This document shows positions 7,258 through 15,395 of a DNA stretch of 17,674 nt, piece after piece. The DNA is taken from positions 1-17,674 of the forward strand of contig JWZX01001218.1 of the NCBI GenBank assembly GCA_001275005.1, given 5' to 3'. The stretch comes from Chrysochromulina tobinii. Its lineage: Eukaryota > Haptophyta > Prymnesiales > Chrysochromulinaceae. The translations under genes and the position numbers were made by a program. Every line of letters begins with the position of its first letter. The stretch's first letter is position 1. The notes under the pieces are model-generated. The model was not told the DNA's origin. It searched no databases and saw only the letters and a program-made list of their open reading frames with translations.

Positions 7258-10200
7258 CTTTCTCCGAGGTGAGATATTGTTGCTAAGCCAGGGAAAAATG
7301 CCTTCCAAAACACTGGTACGGGGAAGTGCATGAGGTGGTTAGGGAGGTAGCCAGCGAAGTGGCCATTGCCATTGTATTCCACGACAATATACAAGCCATT
7401 TGGTTGCCTGGACTTCAGGAAGGTTTCGAGGGTGTCCAACGGGTGGAAGACCTCACTGCATTCCGCGTCGCCGTTGTACACCACGAATTGTTTCGGTGAT
7501 GTTAAGTCCAAGACGAAGATAGGTACGTTGAGGAGATTCGCTAGCACTCCAAAAGTGCCATCACTTCCCCCCCAAGTACCGTTCTGCGTGTCCGAGGCAC
7601 ACTTCAAGCCCAAGATCATCTTGACGTTTCGCTCCTGTGCCTGCCCGTCATTCATGAGCACCTTGTTACGCTCCAGCACGTGAGTCTGCATGGCACGTAG
7701 AAGGATGCTCGACATTCTGTAATCACGCGCCGTTGGGGTCTTCTCAGGTTGTGTTTTCTGAAGGACTCGGACTGGGTTGGCGTGATCCAACGTGCCGGCG
7801 TAGCCAGCCATAACAGCGTACAGCCAGCAAGAGCCATTCCCTTTGACGGTCACACGGGTGCCGATGAGGTCCTTGGGTACCTTGTCCAATTGAGCCCGAG
7901 TCGCTTGAATGCCCTTGGCAACGTCCTCTTTCGACTTTTGAGCTCCTTGGTGTGAATAGTACCTCTCAAGCTCCATTTTCCGCCACGCTTCGACAGCATC
8001 TTTAGACCATTGCGAGGAGAGCAAGTGCTCATCGATCTCCGTTGCCGCAGCGATCTCACTATCAATCGCCATTCTTTCCAAGTGCTCGGTCGTGAGATAC
8101 ATCTCCCATGCCTTCCTGTCCTTGACGCTCATTGTCAAGACATCGACGAAGCTCTCCTTCCTGGCTCTTTTGGGGGAGGACTCGGCCGATACGTCATTCA
8201 AGAGGGCTGATGTTGAGGCATAAGATGCCCGCGCAAACTCCGCCACGTCTGCTGCGCCATCCACGGAGAAGCCCACTTTCTCCCAGAATGCCTTCGACTC
8301 CGCCTTGCATCCTCCGAGGTTGACGCGGATCTTGGTGTTGGGCTCCAATATGAATAGGAGGGTACATAGTTGAAAGACAAGCAACGCGCCATTTCCTTTC
8401 GCCCCGGACGCGCAACAGCGGACGATCTCGAGGATCACGGCCTTCTCCCTGGCATGTTTCCTTTGCATCCGTCTCAACAGCATGACACCATCACATGCGT
8501 CACCGCGCTTTCGTACGAAGTAGAACGTGTTGTCTTTCGCCGGCGACGTGTGCATGATTGTCCAAAAAGAGGACAGTGTGGAATTCGGCTGGAACGGAGA
8601 GGTTTCATCGAGAGGCACCAGATCTTGAATTGGTAGAGCTGGATCGAGTTCTTGGGCGCCACGCATCAAGAGGCAGCCCTTCTCGGATCCATCCAGCTCA
8701 TAACGCAGGGAAAAGGACCATGGGCATTGCTGATGAGGGTCGGGTCCTATGACGAAGAAGGAGCTCAATCGACCATCAGGCTTCATTCTCCAAGCTTTTT
8801 CCAGAACTGCAGGTGCTGGTGGGTCTTGTGCCTTGATGTCAGACATTGAGGCACCCTGCAAAAAATTCGTCTGTGAGTCATGGGTTGCCGAGCCACCTGT
8901 GTTAGAGGCACCTGACTCCCGCTCCGTTTCTCGCCTCTTCCAAGCTGCTACCGCTTCATCGTGTTTTACGCAATGACGACTCCATCTTTGAATGTCCTTA
9001 TCAAAACGGGCTTGAGCATCGTCATCCCGATAGTGCCCGTAGTGACCACGCGTGGGATACTTTGGCCTTTCGTCTGCCTTCGAGGGACGCAAGTACTTGT
9101 AGTGTTCTCCGTCGTACAAGACATGAATCGAGGGGTTTGCATACGTGAGCTTGGAGGTAGAGGCATACCGTTCCGGCTCCGTTCGAGTTCCGTCGTGCAC
9201 GACTAGGTCAACCTCGAGGGCCAAAGCGGTGAGAAGAATGCCTTCTTCGGACACCCATTCATCAGCTACGGCCATCTGGGCTCTGAACCATTCCATGGCT
9301 TCTTCCGTACTTTGGCCGTCTCGGCGATGCAAGTTCTCAGCAATGACATGTTTGTGATCTGGGAGTTTACCTACGACAAAGTCCCTGTACTTCGCGTGCT
9401 GATGCTCGTCGAATTCAAAGTGTAAAGCCAAGCACCGGAAAAAGCATGCCCCATCACCGACGACGTCGAAAACTTCGTACCCAGCTTCGGTTAGGGATCT
9501 TTCGAACGCCGCAACTTCCGCCTCCGAGGCATTCTTGCGTCTCGCGTGATCATCCCATTTCGCGACCTCTGGACCCAGTTCATTCTCGACATTTTGCTCA
9601 CGCAAGGCCCTGCGAAGCTGTGCAACAAGGTCTTTTTTGAGGAGCTTCGGAGTTAAGCCCATTGCGCGGAGGTACGATTGAATAGCTTTGACGGTCATGC
9701 TCTGGATTGAGTCTGCCTCCAAAGGAGGGAGGGTTGATCTCGGTAACACTGATGCGGGTACCTGAGCAACGACCTCAAGGTTTGCCTCGTCCGTCTCGGC
9801 CAGCGGGGCGCCATTCTCATCCACCGTCACTTCCATGTTGACTTCCTCGCCGTCCGCCACCTCCTCATCCATCTCATCCATACCTTCCACCTCTTCCTGT
9901 GCTCCAGGTGCCTCTTCCGCCCCAGCCTCGTCCGCCTCTTCTTCTTCCTGTGCTCCTGCCTCATCCGCCTCTGCCACTTCCTCTTCCTGTGCTGATGCGT
10001 CTTCCTCTTCCTGTGCTGCTGCCTCATCCTCCTCTTCCGAGGCTCCTGCCGACTCTGCCGCCTCTGCCTCTTCCTCTTTTTCCGGTGCTGCGATGACATC
10101 ATCCACTGTCTTCCGTAGCCACTCTCTGTCGTAATGTGACCCCTGCTTCACACCGAGCTCCGTCTCAAGCTGCGCCTTCAACTTTTTCATGGAAACCACG

Positions 10201-13200
10201 TTGAGGTCGACATCCTTGATGTATCGATTCACCCAGATCTTTATCGACTCTAGCGTCGACGCGTTGTGCGGCACTGAGTCTTGGATCCCTAAACCTTCAA
10301 CACGTTTGTCAAAGGGGGCAACCGAATTGTTGTTTGCTGGAAGACGACCATCTTCTGGATACCGTTGTGACGCAGATGTGGCGGCTTCTTCGGCGCCCTC
10401 GACGCTTGAGTAGTGCGCGTGAGGACTCATTGACGGCTCCTCGAAGGCGACTTGCTCTGCTTCAACAGTGGGACCAGCTGCGAACGTCGTAGCATCTGAC
10501 TCGCTAATGACTGATGCCGCTGTTTCCCGTGCTGCTGCCTCTTCTACCTTCTCGGGTTCCTCAAGCGAAACACTTTCCATCTGACCGGGCTGCTTGTTAC
10601 GCTCGTCGTCCACATTGACGAAGAATGCATTGACGATGGCCTCACGGTCAATCATCTGCCGAGGCGCAGCAAGTGTCGGTGCAACAGAGGCTACCTCGAG
10701 GTCTCGTGAAGGGCACTTATCCCGACGATGTTCACTCGACTTGCAAAAGCTGCACGTCTTGGACGTGCCCTTTCCACCTGGATTGTAACCTTGTCCGCCT
10801 GTGGCCGCATAGTGTCCAAGGACCGTCTGGGCCTTGGTTGCTGAATGAACGTCTTCGATGATGCTCTTGAGTCGCCGCTTTTCATTTGCAAGCTGCTTGA
10901 GGATCGATGGACGTCCTTTTGGAGCGGGCCGGATTTCCGGTTGAGTAGCCTGCAGGAACTGAGATGTCGCATGGCAAGATACCAAACCGCGGATGATTTC
11001 CTGGCCCCCAGGGACACAGAAGTCTGGCCCAACTTGACGTTCCCAAGTGTCTGCGCGGCACCAGTACGGGACCCAAGCGCGCCAGTCAGTATTGATAGCT
11101 CTGAAGAGCGCCTCCGTTTCCTTGCACCACAAGTTGCTGAAGCCTCCCTTGCCACACGAGCACAACTTATGAAACTGCCGGGTATGGAAGCAGTTCAGGT
11201 CGACCACATGGACAATCTCTCTGTTGAGCGTCACTCTCCACACCTTATCATTGTTCTCGTCCACCTTGTGAACACGGAGGAGGTCCTGTACCTTCGCTCT
11301 CAGAGCAGTATGTTCCTTGAACACCGGCTCCGTGATGGAATCCTGTGGCCAAGTGTCCTCTGGCCTGAGCAGCGCCGCTGTTTGCCTAAAATTCTGCATC
11401 GCTTTCAGATGCTGGACCTTGCTTCGCAAGTCGTCACGGCGGCGTTTGAGAATGGCCACAGTAGCGAGCAACGAGTTGCAGAGCTCCTTTTGCTTCCGCG
11501 TCTCTGCAAACATGTGGTTCGAGACTTCAGCGAAGTTGTTGGTCTTGACGCCGAACAACGACCCATGGAGGTACGCCTGACAGATTTGTTCACGAGGAAT
11601 CTTGCGAAGCGGGCTACGTTCCGGGAGTTTCGCGAAAAGTTCATCAGCTTCTTGAACTCGTCCGAAGGGCACTTGCAAGAGCTCTTCGTATATTTGCAGG
11701 CTCAACTTGCATCGTTTCCGCAACTCCTCCTTCATGTGGTGCATGCACCGAAATAAGCTGGTGGAGGGATGCATGGCGTTCTGCACGCCCATGAGCGCTG
11801 GCCCGCCATCGGTGATTGTGACTCTTCCGGGCGCGTCCAAAGGCGAATTCGTAGTCAACCCAGGTGACGACGATTGCCTCAAGAGCACATTCTCCGCCGT
11901 CATGTGCGCGTTCAGTGCTGCATTGCACTCTGACGTAAGCAGGACACTGATCGAAATGGGATGCACGTTCTCGTTGGCGTCCTTTGTTGCCCGTATGAAC
12001 ATCGTACCAGCTGCATCATCTCTCATGGCTGCCCCATCGATCGCATCAACAGGAATGAAGTTCAGAAGATTGTCGTACATCATGTTCTTTGGGATCAGAG
12101 TCCAGCCAATGACATACTTGTTAGAGTGGTCCTCGTCCTCGGTGTACTTGGAGATGACTGTCGTCAGATTGTCAGGATTGAAGGGAACGGACTTAGCGAC
12201 CGGGTCCTTCGCTTGCCATGCTCTGTACTGATTCTTCGCTATGTCCACGATCATGGTGGCGACGGTGGACGCACTCACCATGTGGAATGCGACTCCGAAT
12301 CCTTGCTCACCGAGATTGTGAGCCAAGCCATGCAGCAAGCTGACGTTGAAGGCTGGGGAAAGGATGCTGGGTGCCTTCAACTCCCTAAGCACGGCGAACG
12401 CCATTCTTCTGTTGGCTGCGGAATCGAGCCGCTGCATTTCTTCGAAGACGTCGTCCACGCTCCACGGCGATTTCGAAGCGTCGAATCTGGACTTAAGAAC
12501 GCTGACGTGGTGCGATGCTTTGACACGTCGGCCACCGCAACCTGCTGGAACTAACGAGAGAGCTCCCGCCGAACTTGGTATGGTCGATGTGCTCCCTGTG
12601 TTGGATGCCGCACAGCTCGCACAGCTCGGAGGCGGTATTGGAGGCGGTATTGGAGTTGCCAAGCACGTATGGGGTTTGTAGAGAGTGCACACCCAGACGA
12701 GGTTGTCATCAGGCACATCCGAGTACAACGAGGGAAGCTGCGGAAGACTGATTCTGGTCGTTGGGTTAGACTCAGTACCCAGTCCGTAGAAAAATTTCGT
12801 CCAGGAGGTCGGTTTGTAAGCCCCCCTCCGCAACTGTCCCATCTTAATCAGCTGCGCCTGAACGATGCAGTGGCATCCCTCGTGATTGAAGAAGTCTTTG
12901 GCACGGCTGCCGTTTTCTTTTTTCGCCTTCTTCTCCTCTGACGCGGAGCCTCCCTCTGACTCCGGATTGACTCCCGACGCTTTGTCTCGCACAGCATCCA
13001 TTGATTTGCAGACATAAACTTTGCAGGTAGGCGCTGTGCCACCCAGGGGACGTAGCGCTGCCGGGCTTTTTGAACGTATGATAAGGTCTACCACTTTTCC
13101 TCCTGGTTGCCCCGTGAAATCCAGCACGCTGCCGTATTGGAGTTCCGCGTTTGCGCCCTGTTGAAGACCTGCTTGGATGGCATCTTGTTCGGTATTTGCC

Positions 13201-13826
13201 GCCTCGGCCCGGCTCGCATGGCGTGAGATTTGCATGGCCTCCTCCAACATCGACGATGTTGTCATGTACGCAGCTTCTTCATTACGGTCCTTTTGAAGTT
13301 GCTTTACGAGAACCTGAATAGTGTCTGGTAAGCACGTGAGAGGTGCCGCCTCGACGTGTTCCAAGACTGAAGCGTGAGTGACCTTGATCTTCTCCCTGAT
13401 AGCACAATGAAAAACTTCGGACGAGCTTATGATGTCTTCTGTGGCGCTCGCAGCAACATCTTTCTCACGATTGTGGACCATAGACTCGTCCTCGGCAACC
13501 TGGAGATCATGCATCGGCGTGCTGAGGGGCTCGACGCCGTCAAGAGGAACATCGAGATCAACTTGAAGATTCGTTATGAGGTGGATTGACCACGCTGATT
13601 TGGATCTTCGATAGGGAGTCTTCGACGCCGAATGTTCTTGAATACCATCTGGTACAGTAGGAGGAGCAGCTGGTCGCTGAAAAGCATCAGAGCCGGTATC
13701 GACCAAATCAGAGGTCTTGCGAGCCTTGCCACCATGTCCTTCATGCCCAGCACGACTAGGATGAGACGGAGGATTTGCGGCTGGAGTCGTAGAAGATGAA
13801 CTAGCGCCTCCGGGATTGTTGGTCAC
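7254..13826 (-). CDS. MULE transposase polyprotein with OTU, GNAT-like and OTU domains
   Basis: 2190 codons. Order of parts: zinc finger typical of MULE N-termini (CHC near 315, CTLYKPHTC ending at 388); DDE transposase with D597 (DGAAMR), D673 (TDGG), a CMHH motif, and E767 (NNFAEVSN); SWIM-like CSCG...C at 889-901 but without the final His; GRPS tail; CCHC zinc knuckle near 1023-1036; DEK_C-like segment 1212-1245; Glu/Ala-rich acidic stretch to about 1346; SAP-like segment 1376-1412; OTU peptidase 1 with GDGAC (C1461) and H1575; GNAT-like segment about 1790-1856 (AKGNGALL, then FWEKVGF); OTU-like peptidase 2 with GNGSC (C2000), a WGG strand and GHFAGY (H2156). Catalyses element excision/insertion; the peptidases may remove ubiquitin-like tags or cut the polyprotein. 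The frame begins at GTG, in −1 relation to the upstream frame, so the true N-terminus lies upstream. Confidence 0.92.
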   Translation of the reverse strand: MTNNPGGASSSSTTPAANPPSHPSRAGHEGHGGKARKTSDLVDTGSDAFQRPAAPPTVPDGIQEHSASKTPYRRSKSAWSIHLITNLQVDLDVPLDGVEPLSTPMHDLQVAEDESMVHNREKDVAASATEDIISSSEVFHCAIREKIKVTHASVLEHVEAAPLTCLPDTIQVLVKQLQKDRNEEAAYMTTSSMLEEAMQISRHASRAEAANTEQDAIQAGLQQGANAELQYGSVLDFTGQPGGKVVDLIIRSKSPAALRPLGGTAPTCKVYVCKSMDAVRDKASGVNPESEGGSASEEKKAKKENGSRAKDFFNHEGCHCIVQAQLIKMGQLRRGAYKPTSWTKFFYGLGTESNPTTRISLPQLPSLYSDVPDDNLVWVCTLYKPHTCLATPIPPPIPPPSCASCAASNTGSTSTIPSSAGALSLVPAGCGGRRVKASHHVSVLKSRFDASKSPWSVDDVFEEMQRLDSAANRRMAFAVLRELKAPSILSPAFNVSLLHGLAHNLGEQGFGVAFHMVSASTVATMIVDIAKNQYRAWQAKDPVAKSVPFNPDNLTTVISKYTEDEDHSNKYVIGWTLIPKNMMYDNLLNFIPVDAIDGAAMRDDAAGTMFIRATKDANENVHPISISVLLTSECNAALNAHMTAENVLLRQSSSPGLTTNSPLDAPGRVTITDGGPALMGVQNAMHPSTSLFRCMHHMKEELRKRCKLSLQIYEELLQVPFGRVQEADELFAKLPERSPLRKIPREQICQAYLHGSLFGVKTNNFAEVSNHMFAETRKQKELCNSLLATVAILKRRRDDLRSKVQHLKAMQNFRQTAALLRPEDTWPQDSITEPVFKEHTALRAKVQDLLRVHKVDENNDKVWRVTLNREIVHVVDLNCFHTRQFHKLCSCGKGGFSNLWCKETEALFRAINTDWRAWVPYWCRADTWERQVGPDFCVPGGQEIIRGLVSCHATSQFLQATQPEIRPAPKGRPSILKQLANEKRRLKSIIEDVHSATKAQTVLGHYAATGGQGYNPGGKGTSKTCSFCKSSEHRRDKCPSRDLEVASVAPTLAAPRQMIDREAIVNAFFVNVDDERNKQPGQMESVSLEEPEKVEEAAARETAASVISESDATTFAAGPTVEAEQVAFEEPSMSPHAHYSSVEGAEEAATSASQRYPEDGRLPANNNSVAPFDKRVEGLGIQDSVPHNASTLESIKIWVNRYIKDVDLNVVSMKKLKAQLETELGVKQGSHYDREWLRKTVDDVIAAPEKEEEAEAAESAGASEEEDEAAAQEEEDASAQEEEVAEADEAGAQEEEEADEAGAEEAPGAQEEVEGMDEMDEEVADGEEVNMEVTVDENGAPLAETDEANLEVVAQVPASVLPRSTLPPLEADSIQSMTVKAIQSYLRAMGLTPKLLKKDLVAQLRRALREQNVENELGPEVAKWDDHARRKNASEAEVAAFERSLTEAGYEVFDVVGDGACFFRCLALHFEFDEHQHAKYRDFVVGKLPDHKHVIAENLHRRDGQSTEEAMEWFRAQMAVADEWVSEEGILLTALALEVDLVVHDGTRTEPERYASTSKLTYANPSIHVLYDGEHYKYLRPSKADERPKYPTRGHYGHYRDDDAQARFDKDIQRWSRHCVKHDEAVAAWKRRETERESGASNTGGSATHDSQTNFLQGASMSDIKAQDPPAPAVLEKAWRMKPDGRLSSFFVIGPDPHQQCPWSFSLRYELDGSEKGCLLMRGAQELDPALPIQDLVPLDETSPFQPNSTLSSFWTIMHTSPAKDNTFYFVRKRGDACDGVMLLRRMQRKHAREKAVILEIVRCCASGAKGNGALLVFQLCTLLFILEPNTKIRVNLGGCKAESKAFWEKVGFSVDGAADVAEFARASYASTSALLNDVSAESSPKRARKESFVDVLTMSVKDRKAWEMYLTTEHLERMAIDSEIAAATEIDEHLLSSQWSKDAVEAWRKMELERYYSHQGAQKSKEDVAKGIQATRAQLDKVPKDLIGTRVTVKGNGSCWLYAVMAGYAGTLDHANPVRVLQKTQPEKTPTARDYRMSSILLRAMQTHVLERNKVLMNDGQAQERNVKMILGLKCASDTQNGTWGGSDGTFGVLANLLNVPIFVLDLTSPKQFVVYNGDAECSEVFHPLDTLETFLKSRQPNGLYIVVEYNGNGHFAGYLPNHLMHFPVPVFWKAFFPGLATISHLGER

Positions 13827-14169
13827 CGGCCCTGTCCTCTGTGCCAGTCATTCACGAGGTCGTCGTAGTTATAAGGCACGCCTGGTCCTCTGCCAATCCT
13901 CTTAGACGCCGAATGCTCTTGAATACCATGTGCTACAGTAGGAGGAGGAGCTGGTCGATGAAATGCATAAGAGCCCGTATCGACCCCATCAGAGGTTATG
14001 CGTGCCTGACCGCCACGTCCTTCATGCGCAGCATGACTAGGTTGAGACGGAGGTTTTGCAGCAGGAATAGAAGATGAACTAGCGCCACCGGGATTGTTGG
14101 TCACCTGCCCTCGTGCATCCCAATCCTTCAGGAGTTCGGCGTCGGTAACAGACACGCCTGGTCCTCTGC
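13619..14169 (-). repeat. imperfect tandem duplication of about 275 bp in the N-terminal coding region
   Basis: Two copies (about 14169-13908 and 13893-13619) each encode GRGPGV..., a DW..RGQ motif, TNNPGGASSSS, a Pro/Ser-rich linker with HEG, and GIQEHSASK. Copy 1 reads through in one frame. Copy 2 has four extra bases just before GTGACC that put a TGA in that frame and shift the remainder into the transposase frame. Conservation is at the protein level despite many base changes, so the region was coding in both copies. Confidence 0.85.
13756..13826 (-). other. candidate 71-nt intron joining the N-terminal frame to the transposase frame
   Basis: On the minus strand the donor is GGCCG|GTGACC (13827/13826) and the acceptor is a pyrimidine-rich CCTCCGTCTCATCCTAG|T (13756/13755). 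Both cut after the second codon base, so splicing removes the TGA at 13825-13823 and restores one continuous frame into the transposase. Alternatives are a genuine frameshift, an assembly error, or programmed −1 frameshifting, for which no canonical slippery heptamer is present. Confidence 0.45.
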
Positions 14170-14551
14170 CAGCTCGGGGTGCCTGATAGAGCTCCCATGC
14201 AGCCTTGACGGTGAAAGCCTTGTCAACGCCATCCGAGTACTGCATGAGACCGGTTGTCACGTTGGTACGACTCCATCCGGGGGGCAAACGTTCCGCCGAC
14301 GAGGATGGAATGGCTGCACCGAGCGTGTTTTCCTCCTCCGTGCGACTGCATTCTGGACGAGGACCATGTACCCCGGCTCCTCCAGGAGCACCAGCAAGAA
14401 CTGCGCCTGGAGATGCACAGTTTGGTTGCGCTGGAGAGGAGGACAAACATCGAGGAAGAGGCATTGACAGCGAAGACGATGATGACATCGATGCGGACGA
14501 CGCCGTACCTGCTTGATCCGGTGCTCTGTTGCTCTTCTTTCTCCCCATCAT
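13823..14551 (-). CDS. N-terminal segment of the transposase polyprotein, MBD/WW-like motif
   Basis: 242 codons from the first real ATG pair (14551/14548); the frame is open to 14641 but only from GTG. It starts basic (MMGRKK), then is Ser/Pro/Ala/Gly-rich and likely disordered. Around the middle is LPPGW...G...QYSDGVDKAF...AAWELY, which resembles the core of methyl-CpG-binding (MBD/TAM) domains or, less well, a WW domain; it is short and the call is tentative. After it comes copy 1 of the tandem duplication and the beginning of copy 2, then TGA overlapping the GTG that opens the transposase frame. Because the duplicated protein sequence continues straight into that frame, this is best read as the first exon of the same gene, transcribed away from the internal core-motif cluster. 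Confidence 0.7.
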   Translation of the reverse strand: MMGRKKSNRAPDQAGTASSASMSSSSSLSMPLPRCLSSSPAQPNCASPGAVLAGAPGGAGVHGPRPECSRTEEENTLGAAIPSSSAERLPPGWSRTNVTTGLMQYSDGVDKAFTVKAAWELYQAPRAGRGPGVSVTDAELLKDWDARGQVTNNPGGASSSSIPAAKPPSQPSHAAHEGRGGQARITSDGVDTGSYAFHRPAPPPTVAHGIQEHSASKRIGRGPGVPYNYDDLVNDWHRGQGR

Positions 14552-14612
14552 GCAGGCTTGCGCGCGCACCCAACCCGTCACCGACTTTTCTGCGCGGCGT
14601 CTCAAAACGAAC

Positions 14613-14724
14613 TGGCAAGTCTCACAAACGGAACCACGCACGAACTCAAGTCTCGCAAACGGAACTCAAGTTTCGCAAGTCTCACATACGGAACCACGCA
14701 CTATAAGGCAAGTCTCGCAAACGG
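14613..14724 (+). promoter_or_regulatory. internal cluster of four terminal-type core motifs in a divergent promoter region
   Basis: AAGTCTCACAAACGG-type cores at 14617-14631, 14648-14662, 14677-14691 and 14710-14724 (the last three with one substitution each), in the same orientation as the right-end array. They lie between the minus-strand polyprotein start (14551) and the plus-strand SUMO-like start (14820). A sensible reading is that the transposase binds here and controls both transcription units, or that terminal repeats were copied in as a promoter. Confidence 0.65.
14701..14708 (+). promoter_or_regulatory. possible TATA box for the SUMO-like gene
   Basis: CTATAAGG sits between the third and fourth core motifs, about 112 bp upstream of the ATG at 14820. 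It is a single short motif and could be chance. Confidence 0.25.
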
Positions 14725-14819
14725 TGCAAGTAACTTTCGAACATAAGTTTCTCTACAACCTTGTCGCGCAGGCGAAACACTCAAAGCAAACTTCCTGTGA
14801 ACCAACGTGTTGTGTTAAC

Positions 14820-15330
14820 ATGAAGAAACGCGCGTACAGAGAGTTCCACGCGTTCATGAACACCATTGCGTCGCGACAAGATGCGCGCGCGCGCACAGCC
14901 AGGATGGCCTCTGCGCCGGTGACAAGATCCGCAGCCAGGATGGCCTCTGCGCCAGGACGTGAAGCTTGTGGCGACGCCTCAGAGTTCATCACAATCGAAG
15001 TGATTATGGAGGATGGCCGACCCGGCGAGAAAGTGACCCGTGCGCGGCATCGCCATGAAACCATCCCTGGGACCCGCAATGGTTGCCGTCCCACCAAGCT
15101 GACCACATAGAGAGCCTATGTGCGGTGTGCACTCAGACATAAGATGCAAGCGCACGACGACTTTCGAAAAGCTGATTTTGGCCTACAAAAGGCTCCACCG
15201 CGACGTGAGCCGAGGCTCGTTGTACTTTCAGTACGACGGCCAAGAGCTAGTTCCAAGACAGACCCCGGATGATTTCAAGATGCAGGACGGCGCGGTCGTT
15301 TGCGCGCTTCGCGTGATCTCCGTCGAATAG
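14820..15330 (+). CDS. SUMO/ubiquitin-like protein, two exons
   Basis: Exon 1 is 14820-15039 and exon 2 is 15137-15330, joined across a proposed 97-nt phase-1 intron (C|GTGCGC ... CACTCAG|AC). The joined product has a short basic, Ala-rich tail with a doubled MASAP motif, then a beta-grasp pattern: EFITIEVIMEDG, a second strand IRCKRTTTF, the helix EKLILAYKRLH, and SLYFQYDGQELVPRQTP...MQDGAVV. This matches SUMO (SLRFLFEG-like strand, TPxxLxM...DVI-like end) more closely than ubiquitin. Exon 1 carries the first strand and exon 2 the rest, so neither alone is a full fold. It ends RVISVE with no C-terminal Gly-Gly, so as written it could not be conjugated; it may act as a non-covalent Ubl (as SLD domains do) or have another 3' exon. 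In-frame ATGs at 14904 and 14937 are alternative starts. It is divergent from the transposase. Confidence 0.7.
15040..15136 (+). other. proposed 97-nt intron in the SUMO-like gene
   Basis: The donor is ACCC|GTGCGC and the acceptor GTGCACTCAG|ACATAAG. Splicing is phase 1 and makes the first beta strand of the Ubl fold continuous with the second; unspliced, exon 1 runs into a TAG at 15108. Another donor at 15033 would give the wrong phase. Confidence 0.55.
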
Positions 15331-15395
15331 GTCAGAGTGTGTACACGGGTTGCATCTTTGGGGAATGCGTGAGTCTGTGGTACTTGTGTTCCTAC
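15331..15395. other. 3' region of the SUMO-like gene
   Basis: A short interval between the TAG of the plus-strand Ubl gene and the end of the minus-strand exon-like segment. No clear poly(A) signal is seen. Confidence 0.3.

Noticed and set aside
9835-10134. Ser/Ala-rich and Leu/Pro-rich plus-strand ORFs
   Set aside because: Antisense of the Glu-rich acidic tract in the polyprotein.
10845-11756. 303-codon plus-strand ORF
   Set aside because: It lies exactly opposite the transposase C-terminal and SWIM-like region, which has conserved motifs on the minus strand; a shadow frame.
7254-13826. Reading the peptidase domains as Ulp1/C48 (as in some plant MULE relatives)
   Set aside because: In both domains the Cys motif precedes the His motif, the order of OTU peptidases; C48 has His first and Cys last.
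13823-13840. Programmed −1 frameshift at the N-terminal/transposase junction
   Set aside because: The sequence before the stop does not form a standard X-XXY-YYZ slippery heptamer; a spliced intron or plain mutation fits better.
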